This document shows, piece after piece, positions 12,901-24,900 of a stretch of 64,000 nucleotides of DNA (position 1 is its first letter; each line of letters starts with the position of its first letter). The notes beneath the pieces were generated by a model. The model was not told the origin of the DNA, did no database searches, and was given only the letters and a program-made list of their open reading frames with translations. Position numbers and translations under genes: made by a program. The DNA lies in contig NC_083529.1 of the NCBI RefSeq assembly GCF_032362555.1, forward strand, positions 1,550,001 to 1,614,000, written 5' to 3'. This DNA comes from Amyelois transitella (taxonomy: Eukaryota > Arthropoda > Insecta > Lepidoptera > Pyralidae).

Positions 12901-15900
12901 TTCCTGAGATTAGCGCGCTCAAACAAACAAAATCTTCAGCTTGATAATATTAGTAAAGATATAACATGCTTCATTATTCCGGCGGGCGGACCCCGGGCCC
13001 CGAAACACTTCTGTGGAGGATGCAACCGAAAACACACAGAGATGAGACAGAGATTCCTCTTCATTATTCCCGCCAATTCGCTATCTGTCATATTGATTTA
13101 TACTAATTTTTGGCCTATGAAGATATTATTAATTCCACGTAATAAAGACACTAAGGCTGATAACCAGCCATTTAGATATCAGAACCAAGCGTCACCAAAA
13201 AAATGTTATATTCTTTATTCAAATTTTTTTTTTAATGATTTACGATGGAAGCAATTATTTCTTAATGGGAAGTAAAGTTGGAAACACAAAAAAAGATAAA
13301 AGCGTTTAAAAAGTTAATCTTATTTGTAAGCTCGTTTCTATAAAAAAAATACAAAGTTACAACGTTTATACAAATTTAATAGCCGTTGTTTCCACCTCTG
13401 CTCATTATGTTGAGTATAGAATCATTAGTGGTTGCTTGTACGATGATATCGTAGTAATTAATTTGTATTTGTACTCGGGTTTGAACATTTTCATTAGCAG
13501 CAATTGCAGCGCGTTTAGGCTCATTAGGATACAGATTCATGGTCACACATTTACATACATACATATACTCACGTCTATATCCCTAGCGGGGTAAACAGAG
13601 CTAGCTCTTTAGTTACTGATATTACATGGTTTTAGTATATATTCCCACAGGTGTGAAGCGCCATAAAGTTTGTTTATTTCTAATGGTTTTACATGATGAA
13701 CAATAACCGACTTTATTCAAATTTCATTAAAATCGGTCTTGCAGTTTATCAATAAAAGCTATTTTCATTCAAATTCTCAACCCTCCAATTTAGGTTTGGA
13801 CTCTAGTCGTTAACATGTACTTATACTAAGTTTCATCAAAATGGGTTAAGCAATAAAGCATTGAAAGCTTTTTTCATATAAAGTGTCACCAACTTTGATG
13901 GATGCTTTTTCTGTTTACTTACCGATATAGCTCGGACAATAAATATGTAACAATTGTTTTTAAACTAGTCCCATGTTCTTGAGAAATATCTGACCTTAAA
14001 ATGATTATTCAGCAATTGTTTTGGATATAGGTCTCTTCAGAGCAACAAAAATCATAATATGATATCATAATATGATTTTTCTTGCTCTGAATTTATGTAA
14101 TCATATTATGATAACATAAATTCAACGCTACAGTTTACATACATTCATACACATATGATCACATCTACATCCCTTGCGGGTAGACAAAGCCAACAATCTT
14201 GAAAAGATCCCAAGTTTGTAAGCCTATCCCTTAGTCGCCTTTTACGACATCGATGGGAAAGAGATGGAGTGGAGTGGTCCTATTCTTTTTTCATTGGTGC
14301 CGGGAACCACACGGCACTAGTTTACATGCTGACCATAATAACTACCTGACACCAGCTGTATGGTGTTAAATTACTAGGTAGGTATTCAGAATTACCTACT
14401 ATAAGTCTATCGAGTTAACGAAGTGTGCAATGCCTTTATGATCTTAATAAGCTGATCGTAATAAGATTTTTGTCGGTATGTCTAAAGTCTGCCCGATGTC
14501 CCTTTTTTACATAGCTACATAAAACCACGCCTCTTTCCCAGAGGGATAGGCTGAGAATACATCTCTCCATTTGCCACGAACCCCGCATACTTCTTTTAGC
14601 TTCATTTACATTCATCATTCTCTTCATGCAAGCTCATCAGTTTAGGGTGCCTTATCTTGACTAAATAAATAAATACAGGACAACCTACACAGATTGAGTT
14701 AGCCCCAAAGTTCAACACTTGTGTTATGGGAACTAACAACGATACTACATTTAATAGTAAATTATTATTTATATGTATAGAGAAACATCCAAGACTAATG
14801 CCAATCAGTTTTTTGCTGTCTTGTTAAATCTTTTTTTACAATTCAAAAACTAGCTGAACTTGACCAATGCACTCTCTATGGATCAGAATCTCAATCAAAT
14901 TATACTCGATGGTTGGGTATACATAACATTATACCAATATTATCTTCCAATCGTTAACGGTTTAGAAACAATAGTCGAATCTCCCACAAAAACTGTAACA
15001 GCAGTTATACGACTTCAATACTGAGGATCCCACGGTACATAATAATGTGACCTTTTGTGTGAAGTAATTCTAGGCACAGATATATGTGGTATTAACGTTT
15101 CTGGCATGGGCGAAATGTCAGTTGCATTTACAAGAGGTATAACGTTATTTTCTCATATTAACGTTGCAGCAATAGATGCAACGGTAGCATCTTTTTGGGC
15201 AACACGAATTTAGATATTTAGGACTTGAAAAAAGGACATCACAAAATACCTAAGTATCTGGACAATTGAGCAGCATCGACTACATACATTCATTGTCATA
15301 CATATAGTCAGATCTATATCCCTTGCGAGGTGCTGTCCACCCCGCAAGGGATATAGGCCAACAGTTTTGAAAAAAACTGAAAGACCACGTTCAGCTGTGT
15401 GGCTTTATGATGGAGTTAAGATTCAAATAGTGACGGGTTGCTAGCCCATCGCCTACAAGAGGAATCCCATGTTTAAAACCTATCCTTAAGTCGCCTATTA
15501 CGAAATTATCGGAAAAATATGGAGTGGTTCTATTCTAAAGTGCCGAAAACCACACCGACTAATCACAGAATATTCTGTGAAGAACTGTGCAAAGAACTTC
15601 AAGTAATGTTATCTTTGTTTTGTTACATTCACAAAACTATCCACATGAAAAGGTCAGCAAGCATTTTTATAGTCAACATACAAGGCCACCTAGAAACTGC
15701 CACTGAAAACACATAATGTCATTGTCATTTTATACCTCTTATTGAGGACGTGATTTTTGTATTATTTTTAATTTAGTTTTAGGCTAAATTACCGTAAAAT
15801 GGCAGGGAATACACTCAAAACATGTCCAGACATATGTCCAGCAAATACGGTGGCGGCGCCGCCTAAAGAGTATCTCAAAGCCGGCATGTCAAGGGGTCCA

Positions 15901-18900
15901 GAGAATCCACATGCCTCGCCTTACGTACCGGGTATGATCAAACCTCCAGAACCAAAGGTTTACCCGCCAGGTGCTCCGCCTAGATACCTTCCTCAACCAA
16001 CTGATAGCACCAGTGGAGATATACTCGGAATGGGCCCTATTGGTCCATGGGCAGCAGGTCATCTTGATTGGACGCCACAAGCTGGAACGACTGGTGTCAG
16101 ACCAGTAGTAGACAAGTATTCTATAACCAGGTACTCTACTGGAGAATGGAGGAACCACAATTTATTCATGTTAACTCCCAGAGCTACAGACAAGGCTAAA
16201 CACGCTGATGCAACCATCAAACGAGATATAAAAATAGCTAATGAAAATTTGGACAAAAAACAAGATGAAACTAATAGCAATTTAGGAAAAAGGGTTAAAG
16301 ATTTGGGATATTGGAAGAAGCAAGTAGAACAAACATTACGAGCTATGGATGATGAGATAGAACTTTTAGATCAGGACAGAAGTAAGCTTAAAGGTGCTTG
16401 CAGAATCCTAAATCTTCCCGAAGCGATATCTAAGGAATGCCTAGAACTACGTACTAATAGATACGAACCAGATTTAGTGAGAGATGATGCTGAGCAAGAA
16501 TTAGTAAAAGAGGTGGCCATTGTTGGAGAAATAAGAAGAGTTTTCGAAAACACTTTAGCCAAAGTCGAAGAGCAAATGGCTAATAATAGAGCAGCGAAAT
16601 CCGCCATCGAATCGGATTGGAATGATAAAATGGTTGCGTTAAAAGTGGATAAACAATGTTTGAGTTTTACACCTGAATCAAGTTTGCTTTTATATCATCC
16701 AGGTGTGGCAAGATGGCCAGAAAATGCATCTAATTTAGAATATTGGTTACATTATTGCGCCGAGAGTATTAAAAATTGTGACGAAGTAAGACAAAAATCT
16801 GAAAATTTGCGTGGTGATTTGATGACCGCAATTGTTAAAGGCGGTCAAGATTTGAAAACACAAGGAGACAGAACTAACGCTGCGTTAGCTGAATCCGTTT
16901 CTACAACCGAGGAGCTACGCGACAAATTAGAAGAGACTTTGAAAGATAATTTGAAGACGATTGCTGATATAGAGAATTTAATTTCATATCTGAAAGATGA
17001 GTTGAGGAAATTGGGTGAGAGGACGAAGTTGAATATGACAAGACTTCACGCTCGAAATTATGACAGGCCCAATGTAGAAAATTGTAGAGATGAGGCACAG
17101 TATGCATTGATGGCGGAAGCGAAATTTATAAAGGAAACCACCGAGAGTTTTAACGGTAGAATGAGAGAAGCTGAAGCGATCAGATCAGAGTTGATGAAGT
17201 ATAGAGGCGACTTGGAAAAGGAAATAGCTAGCAAGAGGAAAAGCCTCAACATTGACCAGGACAGACTGGCGAGGGTTCGCGCACATATGCCAAAGCCTGA
17301 AGAATTTGCTGGAGGGTAATTCTGAATTTTTTGAGTAACTATGTTTTGTGTATGTTTGAGCAACACAATAAAAAATTGCAGTAAGTAGATTTGTTTATTC
17401 TATTGACATGACTTATACAATTTCTTCGTTGACTTGATCGTAAAAAATCTCAACATATAAAGTTTTATCCTAAATCCTAAAGTTCACGTCATTACACGGA
17501 ATATTTATATCCATGGGTCTGTTGGCTTCAATCACCTTTTCATATTTAAGGATGTGCGCAGAGAAGTAGTATTTGAGATGAAAACCAAATATCTTTATTT
17601 TTTATTAAAGCATCAGGAAACAAAGTACATTAAAATACTCAACTCTACCATAAAAGCGAATTGCGTAATGGTTCTTTGTCTTGTCTCGAGCTACCACTCA
17701 CATCCAAGATCTCTTATATGTTATCTTAATCTATATTGTTTTAATATCGTTTAGCCATTTTGACCTACTTATTCTTTACGTAGCTTAACATTGATTGATT
17801 TCACTATTGAATTAACTGAAGATTAGCTGTTGATTTCTCTCTGCCTAATTGTAATTTCCGGATTTCTATAGAAACACCTACTCTTTAGTGAGATTAGGAG
17901 TTTATTTACGACTTTTCTTTTTTTTGTCTCTGTTGCCTGGAAAGTGGTTTTATGATAGGTGTAATGTTGAGATGTGAAAGAAGATGTAGAAACAGGAATA
18001 GAAAGGGGTATGTTAAGGTGGTTTGGTCATGTGGAGAAGATGAATGAAAGCAGGTTGACTCAGCAAATAAACAAGGAGAATATGGAGGGCAAGGTCGGAG
18101 TGGGAAGGCCTAAACGAACGTATCTTGATCAAATTAAGAATGTCCTGGCAAAGGGTCAGATCAGGAGTACCCGAAACCGCCGAGCTTGCATAAAGATAGT
18201 TAATGTGGGTGAAGCGAAGGAAGTATGCAGAGATCGTGGCAAGTGGAAAGATGTAGTCTCTGCCTACCCCTCCGGGAAAAGGTGTGATTTTGTGTATGTA
18301 TAATTCTCCAAAATACCAGAGGTTATATTTCTAAAATTTTGTGCTTAAATAATATACAGCGTGTACAAACCTATTGAAACAGAATAATGTTTCTCCTGTT
18401 TGTTCATTCAACGTCTTTTTTTTGTAACAAAGTATCTATAAGATTATCTTCAATTACATTTTAAATATCACTGATCTGTACGTGACAGAGTACAGCATAT
18501 TATCACGTAGTATCTGTAATGTATGTTTGTCTGTAAGTACATTGTACGTTTTGTACGTGTTTCCTTTGAAATGGTAGCTAAGTGTGGTATGAATTAGATT
18601 AACGTGTGCTAGTAATTCTTCGAGAAATGTTGTCTATGTAAATCGATTCTTAGTAACTTTCAGAGCCATTGTTTTTATAAGACGTAGGAACTACAGATAA
18701 AATAAAATTGTTACGTTTATAACTATGATAGTAACTAATGCGATGATTATACTTGTTAAGAAATTGTTGTAATTGCAATGTTACATCATCGCCCAGACAT
18801 TGTGTGGGAAATTGTATAGTGCATTTCATTACGTCTACATGTAATTACTAGAATTCACTCGCCAGGGAATTTTTAGAAATAAAAGTGCTTTACAAATGTT

Positions 18901-21900
18901 ACTTCTGAAGGTCTAATCTACCTGTGCCTCTCTCTTTTTTTTTAATTCCATCGTTTTTGCTTTTAAATCGAAGTGATGTAGCTAATCACAGGCAAGCACA
19001 GATATCAAAATGTTTAGGACTAGTTGGCTCCTACCAGACAATTCGTTTTCGAAAACAGGAACTAGGTAACTGTGTCGTGTGGTTCTTGGTACCAAAAGAA
19101 ATAAGAATAGGACCACTCCCTTCTTCCCATGGATGTCGTAAAAAGCTACTAAGGGATGGTCTCATTAACTTGACATTCTTCTTTTAGGCGATGGGCTAGC
19201 AGCCATCAGTATTGACATTTGGACTATCAGTATTAACTAAGTAGCTCGCTATCCTCGGCTTCTTGCTGGAACTCGTGTCTACAGCTAAACTCACGACCTG
19301 GTTAATCTAGTCCAAATAAAGTTTGCCTTTATTCTATCAATCTTTTGATCATCTCTCATCACCAGAGATCGGAATAGGTAGATTGATTTTATGTACTTGC
19401 ATCATGAATTACCATAGAAAACATAACATGGATAAGCCTCTTTTCCAGGATTCAATTTCAGTACTTACACTTACAGTAAACTACATTGTCCGCGGGTAAC
19501 ATAGGACTACAATTTACGTGAACGAAGTCGGGGGAAAACAGCTACCACTAATATATTCTTCATCCCACTTGTAAAAAATTCCGGAAAAAATCTTAATAAT
19601 TTACAAATCCCGCAATCCCGGAGGCATGTCCATATTGATATATACGTTTCAGTTCATTGACCCCAATTCAATCTACCTATTCCGATCTCTGCTCATCGCT
19701 CTTACCTGCGACGTTTTAGTAAAACGCCACCATTACCAACAAGAACAAAGTCTCGACATCGCGTGAGGTAGGTTCTGTCTGTCGGCATCCTATTGTTTGT
19801 AAGATACAGGTTAAACACCTCAGGTTTGTCCAAAAATTGTCCTTATCTCCACGGGTTAAGGGTCTATTTTTAATGATTTCTTGGAGACAGGTGCATTCTG
19901 ACGCGAATCAAGGATACGAGACGGAGTCATTGAGGTAACACATTGTTCTTAGTAATACTAGGAATGTAATATTGCGTTCACTGATGTGAATTGTTAAGAA
20001 AATTACATGTATCTAATCAAAATATGGATATTTTGACTTGTTTTTTTGTAATTTGTTTAAGTAAACTAGTGTTATTTATTTCCGATTACTTACCTAGTGT
20101 AAGTCGAATTGAAAGATTACAAAAAATATAAATAAAATCACTCCTCTTTCCCGAGGGGGAGGCAGAGACTACAGCTTTCCAATTGCTATAGTCCCTGCAT
20201 ACTTACTTATTTCGGGTGATAATGATAAATATAAATTGTTAGAGTAATAATAACAAGTCGTTCGCCGCGAACTTGACCATGCGAACACGTTTTTTTACAA
20301 AATTGAAAATATTATTTAAAAACTACTTAACCGATTTCGATGCCTTACTATCTTAAGAATTCCATTGACAGATCCTGCACACTTTTTAAATTTCTCCAAA
20401 TCAACCCAGTGGAAGCGAAAGTTATCGCGTTACAAACATACATACAAAAAATTTTTGACCAATATTGATTGGTAGACCTCACTCGCTTGGTCAAATAAAT
20501 GCTTGCTATCCAAAAAAAGTAATGTTAATTTCTATTTTCTTTTTGTTACTCTCAGTAGGTACCTACTTCATTTTAGGTTGCAGAAAACACAAAATAATTT
20601 ATTTGCCAGGATAAATAGGTATGATGATGTTATTCATTTTGTGTTTCTGTATTAAGTCTTATAGCAGATGTGCAATTTTATTGTTGACATCAACACATTG
20701 ACTTGTTTTTACTGAATAAATGTACCTATTTTGCAATGCCTCGATTTACAACGTCAACTCATCGATTAAGTCAGCAAAATGTCGACCGATTTGTTTTTTG
20801 CAACGCTTGCCAAATGATTACTGAAGTAGATTGTCTGATTGACATTTCCTTTGCCTGCGAAACGAAACGTCTAATTATAGAGGTTAACTAATAAAATTAT
20901 CTGTTAAGTGAGATTTGCACTTACTTTGATCAACGGGTCTTATAACGAAGATAATCACTAATAGTACCTATAAAACAAAGTCGCTATTTAAGTCTGTTTG
21001 TCTGTATGCTTAAATCTTTAAAATTATGCAACGGATTTTGATGCGGTTTTTTGTAACAGGCAGAGTGATTCAAGAGGAAGGTTTTTATGTATAATTTTTT
21101 CCGAATTTTGCACCCGTGCGAAGCCGGGGCGGGTCGCTAGTAAGGTATATGACTAAGGTTAACTGTAGTGATTAACTAGTTGTTGAACGCGACTGCGTCC
21201 CCCTTAAATCTTTGTAAATTTTAACGAAAACGTTAAGATTCTCATTCTCGCGGTTCTCATTTTACAAAAGTTAGTGCGACACTAACTTTTGTAAAATGAG
21301 ACCCGCCCCTTATCGATATCAACCGTTTTTAAGTTCAGTTAATTTTCTCAAACCTTCCCCTAAGTGTAACAAACACTTTCCATAAAACCTCATCAAAATC
21401 GGTACAGCGAAATGCGAGATAATCGCGGACAAAAATACATACATACAGGTCAAACCGAGAACCACCTTTTTTTGAAGGGGGTTAAAAAACAACAGTCAGT
21501 TGATTTGATCCGTCACGCTAGTACCTACCGCTTCTAAAGTCTCATTGTTTCGAGTTCTACAAATTGTATAAATGGGATATTGATAAAGTTTCTCTTGAAC
21601 GGAACACCGGACGTTTTCCCTTCATCAGCGAAGTGGTGAAATTGTAATTATGTAGGCTTTCTCAGATCGACGCAACGCGACCGTGACGCATTAACGCAAA
21701 TCGGTTACTTTATGTAATGGATAAAGTTATTAAAGTTATTGAAACTAACTTACCAACCAATAGAATCAATAGAAAAAAGAATAGGACCACTCCATCTCTC
21801 TCCCATGGATGTCGTAAAAGGCGACTAAGAGATAGGCTCATAAACATGGGATTCTTCTTTTAGGCGATGGGCTAGCAACCTGTCACTATTTGAATCTCAA

Positions 21901-24900
21901 TTCTATCTTGAAGCCAAATAGCTGAACGTGGCCAATTGGTCTCTGTCTACCCGCAATGGAAAGACAGATGTGATGATATGTATGTATGTATGAAACTAAC
22001 TTCTCTTCCCGTGCAGTTATTTAAAGCTCATCTAGGGCTAATAAACTTGGGATTATATTAGGGATAGGCTAGCAACCTGTCACTATGACAATGAGAGTGT
22101 GGAGGGAAAGTTCGGAGTGGGAAGACCTAGACGAACGTATCTTGATCAAATTAAAGACGTCCTGGCAAAGGGTCAGGTCAAAAGTACCCGAAACCGCCGA
22201 GCTTGCATGAAGAGAGTTATGAATGTGGATGAAGAAAAGGAAATATGCAGAGATCGTGGCAAGTGGAAAGATGTAGTCTGCCTACACCTCCGAGATAAAG
22301 TCTTGATTTTATGTACATATGTATGTATATAGTCTCAAATTTAACACAATCACTTACAGAACATCATTTTTTCCAGCTGTATGCATGGTAGCTGGAGTGG
22401 CGGTGTATCCGGCAGCCTGGAATGAAACTTCAGTCCAGGAGACCTGTGGACCCACAGCAGATCAGTACAATATTGGTAATAATATCCTTGTAAACACCAT
22501 TTTGTTTTACACAATGTGCCGTGTGGTTCCCGGCACCAATACAAAAAAGAATGGGACCACTCCATTTCTTTCCCATGGATGTCGTAAAAGGCGACTGAGG
22601 GATAGGCTTACAAACTTGGGATTCTTTTTTAGGCGATAGGCTAGCAACCTGACACTATTTGAATCTCAATTCTATCATTAAGCCAAATAGCTGAACGTGG
22701 CCATTCAGTCTTTTCATGACTGTTGGCTCTGTCTACCCCGCAAGGGGTATAGATGTGACCATATGTTTGTATGTATGTAGTTTTACACAAATAACGAAGC
22801 CCGCGAACTTTGGTATATGTCACAGGTTTACGTGCACCAGTATCTAAAAACACAATTGGTTTGAGTCTGCTGAAGTCGCCTTTGAGTTGTGTAGTGTATG
22901 TATGAATTGACTGTTGAATGCTAGAATACTTTTTAGATAGATTGATAAAACTCTTTATTGCACCATAAGAATAAAACATACAGCACAAAACAGATAGAGA
23001 TGGTACAAAGGCGGACTTATCGCTAATGCAATCACTTCCAGTCAACCTTTGGGTGGAAGGAAACCAAACAGGAGATTGGCGTTGGCGCAGAGCGAGACAA
23101 ATAAATACTTTTTATATATAGGTACTGTGATCGAGTTGTCCAACACCTACTGAATAGTACTTAAGATGGACGGACATTACAAATCATAATCTATACTAAT
23201 ATTATAAAGCTGTAGAGTTTGTTTGTTTGTTTGAAGGCGCTAATCTGAGAAACTACTGGTTCGAATTGAAAAATTCTTTTTGTGTTGAATAGACCATTTA
23301 TCGAGAAAGGCTTTAGGTTATGTAACATCACGTTGCAACTGTTAGGGAAAGAAGAAATAATGGAAAATATGAAAAAAATGGAGAAAATTATTCTTGAGGG
23401 CTTCAATGAAGCCCAAAAGTAACTATTCTACGCGGACGAAGTCGCGGGCACAGCTAGTCAAGAAAATAAAATTTAAGTATTACGAGTACTTCCACGTCAA
23501 AAGATGGCGTTTGCTTGTTAAATTTCTTAGATGAAAAGTATTCTAAATGCATTGTGTTGTGTGGCTTTTACTGGCGCACATTAGGCATTTTATTAAATCA
23601 GTTTTTCCTACATACATACTCACGTCTTTTTCCTTTGTCGGGTAGACAGAGCCAATAGTGTTGAAAATAATTTAAGTCTGTATGACCCAATGATAGAATT
23701 GAGTTCAAAAAGTGTCAGGTTGCTCACCCATCGCTTTAAAGAAAAATCCCTAGATTATTGGCATATCCCTTAGAGGAAAGTTTTGAAATTCCATTTTCAA
23801 ATTCCAGGTCGCTGCCACATCCGATGGGCATATCTCCTCGCTGTGATTGGCTGTCTCGACGGCATCGTATTGGCTGCGCTGGCGTTCATACTGGCAACTA
23901 GACACGTTCGCCTTCAGCCCGACAGCGGGTACCCACCGCCGTCGCTTTACAAAGGTATGCCCCTAGATGGCGCTGTGCGGTTTTAGAACCCGCTATGGAG
24001 ATTTTTTCGAATACCAACAGACAAGCTGTTGCTGTCCCTATTTACGTCATAATAACAAGCGAAACGGCGATAGTTTTTCGTCAATAAATACTTCGTCACG
24101 CAATCCATACTATGGTTGGAGTTTGTTGCTTATGCTTATACATGTATATGATTGAGGGGACTATATGAATATTCAAACATCCAAAGCAGTGAAACCACGT
24201 AACATTACTCAACTAAATCTGTGTTATGCTGGTTCCGCGACGCTGACTGCGCCGGAGTGACCCACTTATATGACTGAAAGCGAATGACTGAATTAAATAT
24301 GGAAAGTTAATTGACTGACTATCTGCTTCGGTGGCGAGATACAATCCAGGATATTAAAACCTTTCATCAAATCGTTACAAACATATAATGAGTGTGTGAT
24401 GTGGATTCGTAGACATAAGATACTGAATTTTATTCAGTGAAAATAGTATACAATTTAGTTAAAATTAAAAAAAAAATGGAATACATGTCGCTGTAAAATG
24501 CACAGAATTTTGATTACTACAGTAATAAATAACTCTATAAAAAATTAAATATATCTATGGTAAAATGCTCGATTTGTTTGTTACATTGTACAAATGTATA
24601 GCACAATTGGCGGACTGAATGCTAGAAGTATTATCTACCAGTCAACCATTACCAATACCTAATTACATCCTGTGTTATGTGTGATTCCCAGGACTTATCT
24701 GACCTTATAGGACCTCTACAAATTTTTGGCATAGATGGCATAAAATGTCACTAAGAAAATAGGCACATTCATTCATCTTATACAGCTTTTATGATGATAC
24801 AATAAAGGTCAGGTTCCCCTGCAACAGAGGTAAGACGGGGATTGCTTCGTGTAAAAACTTGACTCACCCTATCTAGGATCATGGTCACAGCTCGCACCCT

